Positions 12,834 through 25,300 of a stretch of 64,000 nt of DNA are shown here, one piece after another (the stretch's first letter is position 1; every line of letters begins with the position of its first letter). Made by a program: the position numbers and the translations under genes. A model generated the notes under the pieces. That model made no database searches and was not told where the DNA came from. It saw only the letters and a list, made by a program, of their open reading frames with translations. Origin of the DNA: Vanessa cardui (Eukaryota > Arthropoda > Insecta > Lepidoptera > Nymphalidae); contig NC_061124.1 of NCBI RefSeq assembly GCF_905220365.1, positions 6,760,501 to 6,824,500 of the forward strand. Reading direction: 5' to 3'.

Positions 12834-13249
12834 TGATTCAAAGATTAATAGGTTATAAAGATAACAGGATAATTTATTGTTTGTTTACCTAAAAATAATA
12901 TCGTCGAAACTTTTAAGGATATTAGCAAGGACGCAAATAAAATTGGCTCAATTCAATCAAAGAAAAGTTGTTATATATTACATCACAAACGAAAACTCTT
13001 TATAACCTTCGAAGTTCTAGATATATCATTCAACGTATGAATATATTTGTGGTAATCCTTATGGCATTGAGATACATGTAAACAAAAGACGAGCTAGGAA
13101 GGAATCGGTTAAGTTTGTCAGAAAATAGATAGGGTGATAAGATAAGTATACAAGTTAGATTACTTTACCATAATAACTATTATTTACCACTAATAGTAAT
13201 TGGTAACTTTTGTATATTATATTACTATTATATATATAACTATATATAA
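12834..13249. other. Intergenic, nothing recognised
   Basis: AT-rich, ends in TA-rich simple sequence at 13220-13249. Confidence 0.5.
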
Positions 13250-13640
13250 CTAGCGACCCGCCCTGGCTTCGCACAGGTAATACTAGTACTAAATATAATA
13301 CAGAATTTGTTTTAAATTATCAGTGTTTCTATACAATATTGTCCATGTATTATTACAACAACCTTTCTCTTGAATCACTCTATCTATTAAACAAACCGCA
13401 TCACAATCCGTTGCGTAATTTGAAAGATAGGCATACATAGGGACAGACAGCGGTAAGCGACTTTGTTTTGTACTATGTAATGACAAGCGGCCCGCCATAG
13501 CTTTACACGGGTGCAATGCTGATACTAAATATACTACACAATGTCTTTATACACAACGTTCACAGCTTTTTGTCATTAGAAAATACAAACCGCTATATCC
13601 TTATAAATTTAAATTACAAGCTGAAAAGGGTTGATCAATA
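13250..13640 (-). repeat. Two adjacent Helitron-like 3'-end fragments
   Basis: CTAGCGACCCGCCCTGGCTT at 13250 starts with the reverse complement of a Helitron CTAG end plus GC-rich hairpin region. A second related unit starts near 13484 (GCGGCCCGCCATAGCTTTAC). Both continue with 'acacgggt/cacaggt..gctgatactaaata'. The first contains the usual 'accgcatcacaatccgttgcg' and GGGACAGACAG. The outer limit of each is unclear. Confidence 0.5.
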
Positions 13641-13980
13641 TTAAATGCACAATGTATTTACGTTACTAAATTGGATAAGGATTAATACTGTATTGTTAAA
13701 AATCACTGCGTAAATATGCCATTATTTTCCGTAAAAAATAAAGGATAAAAAATGGTTATTGTGTTTTACCACTAACAGTAGGTTAGTATGTTGCTTACAC
13801 ACAGTAGTTTATACAATATATAATAGTAGCTATAGCTTATAGCCGATAAGAAGTTATAAACTAAAATAAATAAAAATTATAATGTCCGAAAAACATGATG
13901 GTTAAATGTCGAGAATCTTTATCTTGTGGAGATATTTAATTTTTAAAATATTTTTACTAATATGGGTTACTTATTAATAG
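13641..13980. other. Intergenic, nothing recognised
   Basis: AT-rich, no signal. Confidence 0.5.
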
Positions 13981-14276
13981 ACAACAACCACAACAACAAC
14001 AAAAGCCTATGAATTTCCCATTGCTGGGCTAAGGCCTCCTCTCCCTTTGAGGAGAAGGTTTGGAGCATATTTCATCACGCTGCTCGAATGCGGGTTGGTG
14101 GATTCACATGTGGCAGAATTTCGTTGAAATTAGACACATGCAGGTTTCCTCGCGATGTTTTCCTTCACCGCCGAGCAAGAGATGAATTATAAAGACAAAT
14201 TAAGCACATGGGTTTCAACCCTCAATCGTCGGTTACAGTTACGTGTACGCTTTCTAACCAATGGGCCATCTCAGCT
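13981..14276 (-). mobile_element. SINE family A, near full-length
   Basis: A reverse copy: the CAAC-rich tail (13981-14002), then the 'cctatgaatttcccattgctgggctaaggcc' region, 'tggcagaatttcg', 'gatgttttccttcaccgccgag', and the reverse-complemented tRNA-like head ending GGGCCATCTCAGCT. No clear target-site duplication found. Confidence 0.85.
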
Positions 14277-15735
14277 TTCATCATTAATGAATAGGCTCTT
14301 CTTTATTATATCTAACTGTCAAAAGATATTGAATTCGAGCGCGTTACTTCGTTATATCAATTTCAATACATAGGTACCTATCTGTATTGCACGTATCCAT
14401 GATAGAGCTGGCGTCAAAGCCTTAATGCTCAACGTGTCAGAGTAATATTACTTGGTTAAAATTAAATCGTATCATATTCCGTTTGCATATACAGATTTTA
14501 TATAGCAAGGAGTTACAATTTCTTGATCTTGACGCACGATGGATAGGAAGATATATAGAAATCATTGAATTTCTAGACTGTCTTTTTTAGTAGTATATAT
14601 ATTAATTAATATTTTATTTTATAAATTATATTCAAGAACTATTATAAAAAAGTATATTTCGATATATTCGACTCGTTAAAGATTCATTAATAGAACTATT
14701 TATCATTATATTTGGTTTGCATTGTATTTTACGTCATTTTACTAAAAATATTGTCAATTTTCTGACGTCAGGATCGAGTAGACGCCGGTGGATTGGTGGT
14801 AATTTTGTTTTTCATGTCGTTGTATCGACTTTCAGTCGCATGTAACCATGATTTATTAGTGTGATGACCAATGATCTTTGAAAATATACAATATTTCTAC
14901 GAATCACATTCTTAAAGTGTGAATTATCATTATCCTCCTGCCCTTTATAATTTTATTTGGAGTCGGCGCAACATGTCTTGTCTTTCCATAGTTCTAGTAA
15001 CATTCTTTCTAACCATATCTTCTTTCACACAATGCATATATCGTTTCACATAGCCGCCTTCCACATAGCTTCAATTTTTTTTTTCAATATTAAAATATGA
15101 ATAAAAAATCGACCATTGAGTAACATCGTCAAATACACATAAAAATCAGACTGATATCATAAATGTGAAAGTAAATCATTTTGTCTATTGGTATTCGACC
15201 TTATTACGATCGAAGCAGTGAACCGATCGTAATGAATTTAGACATGGATTTGGATAAAAAACGGAATTACGGTCAAATAAATCGAGAGTAACCGAGTTTA
15301 CATTTGCAACAAATATATTTTAATAAATTCTTTGATATCGTAAAGGCAATAATTACTAAATCAATATCAACAATAAATTTATTTCCAATTTTCCCGATGT
15401 ACATCCAACTGACAAGATTTAATAACGTTGAATAATTCGTACTGTTTTCAATGAACTCGGAAATCGGAAAAGTTAAAGCCCCTTGTGTAAATTTATTTTA
15501 CAAAATTGATCGTAATTACTTTTTTAAATTACTTCCTTTGTTTCTTTGTGTACGAACTATAGCTTCCATTTTATTTATCTAATTATGTATGTTTGTACTT
15601 AAAGGATTATTGTACGTACAAATTGTATTATTGTTCATAAGGGGTGATACAAGCATGTATATAATTTGGTTGTAATTTATAATAAACAAATAAATTCATA
15701 TGTAGATCTCGTTTGAATTTTTGGCTATATAGTCG
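14277..15735. other. Intergenic, nothing recognised
   Basis: AT-rich; no repeat family or gene signal identified. Confidence 0.5.
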
Positions 15736-15782
15736 GAGGAGTCACTTGATGGTAAGTGGTCACCACCAACCACAGTTATTAG
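15736..15782 (-). repeat. Repeat family C, 3'-end fragment
   Basis: GATGGTAAGTGGTCACCACC is the reverse complement of the conserved 'ggtggtgaccacttaccatc' block near the 3' end of family C. Confidence 0.55.
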
Positions 15783-15927
15783 CGGCGTAATGTTTTTTAA
15801 CCATTCTTTGCATCACCCACGTACCACCTGGGGAACTGAGAAACTATATCAATTGTGCTTTCAGTTACTGGACCACAACCATGCTAGGAATTTCTATCTA
15901 CACAAATGCGCTTGCACAGAGCTGAGA

Positions 15928-15967
15928 CTTGTGCTTGTATTTGGAGGTAGCCAAACACAAGCACAAG
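15928..15967. repeat. Strong hairpin (17-bp stem, 6-base loop)
   Basis: Arm CTTGTGCTTGT (15928-15938) pairs with ACAAGCACAAG (15957-15967). After one A/C mismatch the inner arm TTTGG (15940-15944) pairs with CCAAA (15951-15955) around loop AGGTAG. It sits within 15780-16040, a somewhat GC-richer stretch of unknown nature. Confidence 0.8.
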
Positions 15968-16040
15968 TCAACTCTTTTGTACTCCTCCACTCTCTTACTT
16001 CTACAGGGTAGGAGTCTACTACGAACAGAGAGAGAGATAA

Positions 16041-16586
16041 TGAGAATCGAATCCAAAAACGATCAATATTCAGCAACCGTTATAATTTAGTCAGTAAATT
16101 AAATAAGTACGCCCTATTACTTAAAATTTCTTGACAGAAAAACTACATAACGTCTGAAGACCTGATCAGATATATGTTCAAAGACGAACGCGACAATTAA
16201 TAATGTACAATACAGGCTAAATATTCATCATAAAAAATATGTAGGTACTGGAATAATTATCAAATAAAAATGTTTATTAAAAAAATAAATGTTATTCTTA
16301 AAACGTAAACTGGCAACACAAAGCAACAATTTCAGGCATAATTTTATGCGCAACGCACAACGAGTCGGCAATTTGGTAAATCTGTCTGTAAGTGAGCGCT
16401 ACACGAACAGGCTTAAACTAAGCCCTCCCAACTGTTTCCCGTTCCATGTTTCATTCTGTCAGAGTGAGCAGGAAATAAAACAAAACACCTAAAATGAACA
16501 AAAGATCAACTTATTTCTTGTTACTTTTTTAATTTCCATACGACCGATATGAAAAATAATAATTCATGCAATTTTTATATTTTATG
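16041..16586. other. Intergenic, nothing recognised
   Basis: AT-rich. 'cgaacaggcttaaactaagccctccc' near 16405 has a relative at 17213 (aaaggcttaaactaaacccta), followed in both by 'aactgttt..cccatgtttcattc', so part of this is an unclassified old repeat. Confidence 0.4.
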
Positions 16587-16627
16587 CTAGCTCTGCCCGC
16601 TACCTTGTACGCGTTCGAATTTAACAA

Positions 16628-16668
<41 letters not shown>
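16587..16668 (-). repeat. Truncated Helitron end running into (TA)n
   Basis: CTAGCTCTGCCCGCTACCTT resembles the CTAG end of the element at 16717. It is cut short by a (TA)n microsatellite at 16631-16666. Confidence 0.55.
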
Positions 16669-16669
<1 letters not shown>

Positions 16670-16716
16670 AGCCTTATTATATCATTTTTTATGTATGCTC
16701 GTTTTTTTATTGTAGA

Positions 16717-16964
16717 CTAGCTGTGCACTCGACCTTGTACGCCTTTGAATACACCAAAAAAATATATTGGAGTAAGTTACTCCCTATTATATTAGTTATC
16801 TGCCAGTGAAAGTCTCGTCAAAATCAAAAACAGACAGACAGACAAAAATTGTATAAAATGTCAATTTGGTATACATATGTACCGTGTAAACCTACATATG
16901 CATTAAGTAAAAAGGGCTATTGAAATATTACAAACAGACACACCAATTTTATTAGATTTATAGA
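16717..16964 (-). mobile_element. Small non-autonomous Helitron
   Basis: Read on the - strand it starts A|TCTATAAATC (T at 16964) and ends CTAG|T (16717-16720 on +), as expected for Helitron insertion between A and T. The body shares with 36600-36875 the blocks 'tctgccagtgaaagtc', ACAGACAGACAGAC, 'accgtgtaaac/accgtgtatac' and 'attacaaacagacac'. No coding capacity. Confidence 0.75.
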
Positions 16965-17639
16965 TTTAAAAAAATAATAATAAATCTATGCAGATGAAAT
17001 AAATATGAAAGTAAAGTTATAATTAGCGTAAATAAACGTTTTAAAATTTAGGCTGCTTAGCTGGGTTAACCTGTATCAATCAAGTCAGAGATAATCACAA
17101 AGTAGCATGACGTAATGAACTAACGAAAATATAATACCTGTGTGTGAGTGACTCGTGAAAATATTTGTAAATATTCTGTATGTGTGCGAGTAATTTAGTG
17201 AATACGTCCGGAAACGAAAAGGCTTAAACTAAACCCTACCAACTGTTTCGTGTCCCATGTTTCATTCCGTTGGAATATACAAGGAATAAATAATACAAAA
17301 CAACAACAATTTGAAACAAGGGGTCACTCTATTGTTTCGTTTTTTTACGTTCTGAAACCATGCGAGTAAATTAATTTATCTGGGTGTGTTTGTTTGTTTT
17401 ACAAATTGGTTGAATTTAGAATAATTTAATTAGGCCTAACTTGGAATAATCAAGGAAAATGAGTCTGTAATTAAATAATTTATAAAAAACACTTTATTCA
17501 CTTAGCAATAGCAGTAAACTGTGTGTCACATCACAAATAGGATAATCACGCAGCTTATATTGGCTGCTTTAAAGTTGTTGCATCAGGTTTGAAATTTCAA
17601 CGCAGGTTTGTAAGGATACCAATTTTTCCAAAAACTAAT
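16965..17639. other. Intergenic with a fragment of an unclassified repeat
   Basis: Contains the 17213-17275 relative of 16400-16455. Otherwise AT-rich with nothing recognised. Confidence 0.4.
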
Positions 17640-17759
17640 GCATACAAAAACATTAAAGTGGTAGTGCTACGCAGCTGTGCGCGCCCGGGGAAGTACCACT
17701 CTCTCCCTTACGATTTTCCGAACTGATACGATTTGTTAACACTCAAGAAAGGAGCATAC

Positions 17760-17876
17760 TTAAAGGCCAGCAACGCACCTGCAAGCACCCCGGTGTTGCA
17801 GATATCCATGGGCGGTGGTGATCGCTTTCCTTCAGGTGAGATTCATCCAGATCATTCAATCCCTATACCATAAAAA
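17760..17876 (+). repeat. Widespread lepidopteran repeat fragment (CCGGTGTTGCAG..ATGGGCGGTGGTGATCG type)
   Basis: Contains 'aaaggccagcaacgcacctgc', CACCCCGGTGTTGCAGATAT, 'ccatgggcggtggtgatcgc' and 'cttcaggtga'. I recognise this string combination as a common lepidopteran interspersed repeat. A shorter relative is at about 21500-21560. The class is not assigned. Confidence 0.6.
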
Positions 17877-18251
17877 AGGGAAGAAACAAAAACCAAATGC
17901 AATGAATCATTCACAAATAAACGCGTTCTAAAATGTCTGTACAGCTTTATTAAAAAAAAAATGTTTAGTGGTTTTTATTTTGCGTTAATAATTCAACTAA
18001 AACTAACTACTCATCCCGAAATGTCAGAATGATATCTGTTTATTTGTAATCATGGCGTAGAATCGCTTGAAATCGCTCGCTCGAAACGGAAATGTAGATT
18101 GGTGAACAAATGCTTATACAACGTAGCTAAATGAATTGTCAGGCCGATAAATCGTACTGTTAAATAAATTTTCTAAGCCGTCCGTAATCGATTTAGAGTA
18201 AATAAACAGTGGGTTATATTGAAATTACGTCACGATAGTGTCATGTACATA

Positions 18252-18577
18252 GGTCTATAGTAAAGTAAAGTAAAGTAACAGCCCGTAAATTACCCATTTC
18301 TGGACTAATGCCTCCTCTCCCATTAAGGTTTGGAACATATTCCACCACGCTGTTCCAATGCGGGGTGGGTGGAATGCACATGTGGCAGAATTTCGATAAA
18401 ATTAGACACATGCAGGTATTCCTCACGATGTTTTCCTTCACCACCGAGCACAAGATGAATTAAAAACACAAATTAAGTACATATATATAGTGGTGCTTGC
18501 ATGGGTTAGAACCCGAAATCATCGGTTAAGATTCATGCGTTCTAACCACTGGGCCATCTCAGCTACACGGGTCTATA
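18252..18577 (-). mobile_element. SINE family A with 8-bp TSD
   Basis: A reverse copy with an (AGTAA)n tail at 18259-18280, the conserved body, and a head ending GGGCCATCTCAGCT. GGTCTATA flanks at 18252-18259 and 18570-18577, a plausible short target duplication. Confidence 0.85.
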
Positions 18578-19217
18578 CTATGTAGTAATTAATATATGAG
18601 TTATATTTTATATCAGTATATCTGTGTATTTATTCATCTGTCATCACTAGTGCCACATATCGCGAAAGCGCGGGTAAATATTATATTTAAAAAATTGGGC
18701 GGGTTTGTGTCCACAGCGGGCTGATATTTAATTATGATATATTTTTAATTTAATTTGTAAATTGACCATACACACATAAGAACATTACAAACAGTTATAC
18801 AGATATACATCTAAATGACATATGCGATTCATTTTTATTGTTTAATTTATATTTTTTGTAGCTTTTTTCCAACATGATTAACAACTGTCGGTCTATTTTA
18901 AATTATTTACACAAAAACCTTAATAAATTGTTTACCTAAACCTTCCTTATGAATCCCTCAGTGTAATAGTGAAAACTGAAAATGAAAATCTGTTCAGTAG
19001 TTTTGGAGTTTAGAGCGAATAAACAGACAGACAGACAAGAACTCCCTTTCCAGTTTAATCCAGTGCAGATCGGTGGACATTTAAATGACATATATTAATA
19101 TGACGTAACATATCACGATAAAGAAGTGTAAAGAAATTAAAAAAAGTAATGAAGCAAAGATGTTTTCATTTATGGCCGGATACAAATATAAAAACAAATA
19201 AGACACAACATATAAGG
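18578..19217. other. Intergenic with a Helitron-like tail fragment
   Basis: Around 18960-19060, 'gttcagtagttttggagttt' and 'aaacagacagacagacaaga' are typical of lepidopteran Helitron or other transposon interiors. The ends are not resolvable. Confidence 0.35.
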
Positions 19218-19347
19218 AAAACATCGTGGGTGGTGCATGTATTAGATAAAATCTGCCACATGTCTGGCAGATTAGATTGCTTGATGGGTTAAGCTCCTAA
19301 CCTTCTCTTCAAACGGAAAGCCAGAGGGATATTTACAGGCTGTTTCT
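19218..19347 (+). repeat. SINE family A, degraded 3' fragment
   Basis: GGAAAACATCGTGGGTGGTG, 'tctgccacatgtctg', 'aaccttctcttcaaac' and TTTACAGGCTGT follow the order of the SINE 3' half. Confidence 0.6.
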
Positions 19348-19454
19348 TTACTTTTGAAAGATAAACGGGTAGATAAATTTACACAGTTTTAACCTTCTGA
19401 AGTTCCTAAAACTTTCACTAATAATAATATCAAATAAATAACAAAGTAATTATC

Positions 19455-19667
19455 ACTCACTCATTAATTCTGTTTGTTTGTCTCTCTGTTACACTTTTAC
19501 AGCTGAACCATTGCACTAATGTGAGTATATATGTATATATATATATATATATATATTTTGAAATAGTCTTTCACGGGGATGAAGGTATAGAGGATGTAAA
19601 CTGCAAGACCTTGAAGGATTTTTATCACAAATTAATTTCACGCGGGCGAATCTACGGATACAACTAG
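19455..19667 (+). repeat. Helitron-like fragment ending CTAG|T
   Basis: Contains 'tctgtttgtttgtctctctg', 'cagctgaaccattgcac', a (TA)n run at 19534-19556, 'tttcacgcgggcgaatctac' and terminal CTAG at 19664-19667 followed by T. The 5' end is not clear. Confidence 0.5.
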
Positions 19668-20169
19668 TATTAATGTAGTTTGCCAGTAAATTTTTTCAAA
19701 TATATATTTATTCTTAAATAAGTAAATAAATTAGTTGCTGCTTTCTTCCTCTATCTATGTATAAAAGTTGAAGATATATTGAATAATATATAAAATGGTC
19801 TGAAATAAAATTTAATATATTTTGTGAATATACATATGTATATAGGTGTTTTTATTATATTAAGAAATGTCAATTATCAAGTTGTTTAAAAAACACAATT
19901 GAAACGAAATGAGAAATTACACTCAGAAGCAAAAAATATATATTTATTTTTATTCAAGTGCCCTCCGGCCTCTCGCCTTCGCAGCTAAGATGTCATCAAA
20001 CTGTAAGATAGCTGTGTTCAAAAATTGTTTCTAAAACAAGTCACGTTCTTTTATATAAATAAGCTTAAAATTGGCCAGATTTGAATAATGTTTTTATAAT
20101 GTCTTTGTTTCATTATGTCTTCAAATATTATGGAAATCTAAATTTATTATAATATATAATGACGTTTTA
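19668..20169. other. Intergenic, nothing recognised
   Basis: AT-rich, no signal. Confidence 0.5.
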
Positions 20170-20380
20170 GGTAGCTACCCATCTGGGTAGGTATCTCCAC
20201 TGAACATATGTCTAACAGAAGTACCCAGTATTATTGTATTCCGGTTCCACCCTTCAGGGTGAGTGACAAAAACATACATAATATGTTAGTTCTTAAGATA
20301 AGTGGTGTATTGGTCTTCCACGTAATTCTTACAGCGTGGTGAAAACTTACCATCAAATGACCCATTTGGGTATATATAAC
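20170..20380 (+). repeat. Repeat family C, degraded copy
   Basis: 'catctgggtaggtatctccact', 'gtacccagtattattgtattccgg', 'cttcagggtgagtga', 'ttcttacagcgt', 'acttaccatcaaatgaccc' occur in family C order. Confidence 0.65.
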
Positions 20381-21480
20381 ATATAATAAAAGTAAATAAA
20401 ACTATAGAAAATATCATATTGAAAGATTTAATTTTCTCTTATATAATTATATACCGATCTAATTATGAAGTGCCGTTTCCAAATAATATCAGTATTATGA
20501 ACGGTTTTGATATCGCCATATCAAATTAAAATTCCTCTATTCAGTATAAAAGCATTACACTTACATATTGATAGTCAAAGCGAAAACTAGCACCGCAATT
20601 TCGATTCTCGGAACGAAAATTTGGGCAGCCCTCTCGATACCGATTTTGTTTCCGAATAAAACGAACTGCGAAATCATTTTTTTTTTTTCATTCAAGCCAT
20701 ATTCAATTTACCATCTAACCGTAAACATCATAAAAATATAATTTGAAATGAAAGTCGAGTATTAATATCACTTCAATAATTTCCATCCTGGCAACCCACT
20801 TTACAATTTGGACGAGTAATTTTAGAGATTATAACACATTTCAATAAAAGCATGGAAAAGCGAGGCGAGCCTGCGGTTAGCTATATACGCACAGTACGGG
20901 TAGATGAGTCGACTTTATTTAAAACAATTTAAAAATATTCTTTAGAAAATTATCATCTATTGACCTATACGAACTTTTTACATGAACGAATACAGAACAA
21001 TTTCCTTAGACAACGATGTGGCACGAGCTTGGAGTAAATTGACCGATCAAAAACCGATACTATTGTCTACACGGAGTATTTGCTTTATAAAGTTACAAGT
21101 TTTAAAGAAAATGCACGTGCTGAAACTGAAAATAAAATGGGACGAATATTTATATGAAATCATAGAAATTTTATTTACTGATATAACTGTTTTAGAATAT
21201 AAAAACTTATTAATGAAACCTATGTAACCACACAGGTTAGGAACGCAATATTTTCGTTTTAAATAGTGAGCAATTTTATCTTATTCCTTGCTGTACATTT
21301 TTATATTCTTCGAAAAATATTTAATTGCTGAAACTACTAGTCTACATAGGTACGTTTGAATTATTATATTATACATATATGCAACAGTAGCTCTGTCTAT
21401 GTGTATGTCTGTTATACTAACGGTACAGCCACTGAAGTGAATTAGAAGAAAGTCTACATGAAGCATTCTTGAACCGCAAG
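20381..21480. other. Intergenic, nothing recognised
   Basis: AT-rich. The 81-codon frame at 20982-21227 has no recognisable motif and no splice or start context. Confidence 0.5.
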
Positions 21481-21782
21481 AAGTGCTCAGGCGTCTTTGT
21501 ACCTCGCTTAAAACCCTTAAAACGCCGGCATTGCCGCGGGTGTCCATTGTTTATGTAATGGCTATTGGGCACAAATCGAGGGTCGGACCTTTTGAAATTT
21601 ATTGGGAATTTTCTGTCAGGAATTTCTTAGTAACAGTCCTGTTCGGACGTTCGCAGTGATTACACTCCCAACCATAGATATCTGAGAGATATGGCATTAG
21701 TGCGTATTAGTAGAAGTCCTAGTTGACCTATGGCTCCCAGACGTGATCATTCACTAACAAAATATGCAACAAAATAAGAACT

Positions 21783-22133
21783 TGTCAGCGGGCTATGGAA
21801 AGGAGCATGCTACACCTAACAAAAATTCATAAAACAAGAAGTCGCGAAATAAGAAACAAGACAAAACTGACAGATGCATGACACCAAGTGCTAAAACTTA
21901 AATGGAGCTGGGCCGGACATGTAGCGAGATGCACCGACCAACGATGGACTCTCAAGAGTATGAAATGGTCCGGACCACAAGGAAAAAGAACTGTGGGCAG
22001 ACCACAAAGACGGTGGAGAGACGATATACAAGAAACCACCGGGAAAGACTGGATAAAATTAGAACAGAATAGGAAAAAAAATGGAAAGAATTGGAGGAGG
22101 CCTATTCCCTACGAAGGGGTTCCTATAGCATAA
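21783..22133 (+). pseudogene. RTE-like LINE, C-terminal remnant of endonuclease-reverse transcriptase
   Basis: One frame reads CQRAMERSMLHLTK.., KTKLTDA, stop, HQVLKLKWSWAGHVAR, DQRWT, GKRTVGRPQRRWRDDI and TGKDW. This is the characteristic C-terminus following the reverse transcriptase of RTE-type (endonuclease-RT) elements. An in-frame TGA at 21879-21881 sits where relatives carry a coding residue. Only the extreme C-terminus is present, so it is a 5'-truncated, inactive insertion. An A/T-rich 3' tail runs from 22134 to about 22320 and leads into a (TTA)n tract. Confidence 0.8.
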
Positions 22134-22335
22134 TTTAACAAAAAAAAAAAACAAATAATACAACACTAACATAGATATAAGTACAAGTTGTAAGAGAACA
22201 TGAATGGGACTGACATATTTTTATAAATAAAAGACCCTTACTTAAATAAAGAATAAAAAAAAATAGATATAAGTATTTTTCTTTTATAAAATAAGTTAAC
22301 ATTATAGGAAATAAAAAGGCTTTATTATTATTATT
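22134..22335 (+). repeat. LINE 3' tail and (TTA)n tract
   Basis: A-rich 3' sequence of the RTE-like remnant, then (TTA)n at 22322-22335. The same TTA tract resumes at 26301 on the far side of the Dong-like element. Confidence 0.6.
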
Positions 22336-25300
22336 TTTATTTGTTTTCATTCATATATAATTACATTTTTAAATATAAAATACGAACATAAAATATATTT
22401 AAAAATATAAAATACAGAGGCCAACCAGTGGCGGGAACAGGGTCCAAGCCACCGGTGGTCAGGGCTCCAGCGAGAGGAACTTCCTCACAATACGCGCCGT
22501 GCCGAGGAGTACTGCCTTCTGCATCAGGCCCTTGACCCAACTACCTAACGAGAGCCTCTTAAGGTGTTGGTCGAGGCTCTTGGCCATTAGGCCATTCGCT
22601 GAAACAACTATCGGCACAATAACTGCTGTATCCACATCCCACATGTCGACAACCTCGTGAGCTAAGTCAAGATATTTTATTTGTTTATCTTTCTCAGCCT
22701 TCACGAGATTCTCGTCATGAGGGATGGTGATGTCAACAATTATCGTGCGGCGCTCTGACCGGTCTATCACCACTATATCAGGCTTGTTGGCGACAACAGT
22801 CCTGTCAGTGATTATAGATCGGTCCCAGTACAGCGTGATATGACCATTCTCGAGAACTGGGTCGGGCACATACCTGTAGTATGGTACCTCTGATACCACA
22901 AGACCGTATCGAAGTGCAAGTTGTTGATGGATAATCTTGGCCACTTGATTATGTCTGTGCAAATACTCTCCGTTAGCAAGACGAGAACAACCGGAAATAA
23001 TATGTCTAAGGGATTCGCCCGGAGTGTGACACGCCCGATATATGTCCACCGTGCCATCCCTCACAATATACTTCCGGTAGTTGTTCGTCATGATAACTTC
23101 GTCCATAATCGCACAGACAAAACCTTCGGTTTCACCAAATAGGTTGCCAAACCGTAGCCAAGATACGGACGCCATAAAGTCCACATCGGGTCCATGAAGG
23201 GCCCGATAGAAGCGTCCGTGTAACTCCTTGCTCTTCCATACTTCCTTGCGGTTCTCAGTACTTAGTACTACAGGTTTGCGCCAGTTCTCTTTGCCTAAGG
23301 AGAGCGGAGTTAGTCCCTTGTCTATTGTAACTACATCTCGGTGCATATCCAAGTCAGTGTGGAGAAAATACTCCCTGAGTTTGTACACCTCACGGTTATG
23401 TAGGGTCTTGGCATTTAAAAAGCCACGGCCACCACATCTCCGTGGGATGTACAATCTCATCACCGAAGACCGAGGATGATGCATTCGATATGTAGTCAGC
23501 AGGACACGGACTCTCCTATCCAATGCGTCTAGTTCTTTTTGAGTCCACTTGAGTATGCCGAAAGAGTACATCAAGACCGGCATGACCCAACCATTGAAGG
23601 CGCGAACCTTATTGCCACCTGATAAAAGACTTTTGAGTACCTTTTTCAGGCGACCAAAGAAACGCTCCTGCAATGATTGTTTCATGTCGGTCACATTGAT
23701 GCCTAACGCTTCCGACATACCCAAGTATTTGTATGATTCGTTTGCAGACAGTGACTTAAAGTTTATGGAATCTGAAAGTTGTAATCCGTCAGATTCCACA
23801 ATCTCTCCTCGCTTTACATGCATAACCGCGCATCTGTCAACTCCAAATTCCATTCTAATAGAATTACTAAAAGTTTCTGTTACCTTTAGTAACTCTACCA
23901 GTTGTGAATCTGAAGGTGCAAAGAGCTTAAGGTCATCCATGTAAAGTAGGTGGGATATTACTTTACCTCCTCTCCGCAAACGATAGCCCAGCCTTGAGCT
24001 CTCCAACAGAGTACTTAGAGGGTTCAAGGCTAAACAAAACCACAATGGACTCAAACTATCGCCCTGGAATATTCCCCGCTCAATCCTTATCGGTCCGTCA
24101 TTACTATGAATCGTTCGACATCCTGGATAGCGAAGGACTGTTCGCCATTGTCCCATACATGATCTCAAGAAACTGCATAGAGTTGTATCTAATTTATACA
24201 ACTCCAGCACCCTCAAGAGCCATGTATGCGGCACGGAATCATAGGCCTTCTTGTAATCTATCCAGCATGTCGACAGACTCTTTCGAGAACGACGAACCTG
24301 TTGGCTAATGGTCATATCAATGAGGAGTAGCTCCTTAGTGCCTCGTGATCCACCCCTACATCCATTCTGAGAGACGGACAAAATAGTATTATTTTCTATG
24401 TGACTATTAATCTTATCTCTCAGAATGGAGGTAAGGAGCTTATAGACCGTCGGTAAACAAGTAATCGGTCTATAATTTTTAGGATCTGTTGCACTACCTG
24501 ACTTATGGAGCAGGTGGGTGACTCCGGTGGTAAGGAACTGTGGTAGCGACCCAGACTCTAGAGCTGACTGGAACTGAGATGCCAAGCATTCATGCGAGCT
24601 GCGCAGCCACTTTAGCCAAAAGCTATGAAGCCCGTCCGGTCCTGGAGACTTCCAATTTGGAACGGACCGAACTGCAGCGGCTACATCTTCAGAAGCGATG
24701 GAAATTTCTCCCATCGCTTCCAAAGGCTCGCACGCTTGCCTGACTTCCCGCATCCAGTCACCTTCTATGTGGTCGACGGGTACCGACCAGATGTTGCGCC
24801 AAAATGTATTTGTGGCATCATCATCCGGGCGACACCCATCGCTCACACCCTCGTCGAGTCGCTCCCACGTTCTGTACACCCACCTTTGATCGCTCTGGAA
24901 CATGCGATTCAAGTAATAACGGTCCACGCGCCGCCTGTACCGACGGATGCGGCTTGCCCATGCATAAACTTTTTGTTTTAGGAAGTCAATACGCTCCACG
25001 ACATGGGATGGATATTCTTGCGGACTGATACCAGTCCCCAAGAACGCCCGCCCCACGAAACGCATTACACGTGGACGCGTATTCCCTTCCTTAAAACAAC
25101 ATAGTTTTCCAATGAGCACTCTGGTCTCATTAATACGTTTCTCAATCCTGCTCTGCCAGGCCGGTGCAACAGTCTTTGGTCGTGTAGCTCGTTCGGTGTC
25201 TTCAAATGTAACACCAGCTACACGACATGCTGCAACAGCCGCACAAAACAGAATTGAGTGCGTATCTTCGAGATTTTCACTGCTCTCGAAATAATCTGCG

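Noticed and set aside
16631..16666. (TA)n tract as a replication or regulatory element
   Set aside because: A simple microsatellite; similar runs at 19534 and 56358 lie inside unrelated repeats.
20982..21227. Open frame of 81 codons starting ATG
   Set aside because: No recognisable domain or splice context; expected by chance in 64 kb.
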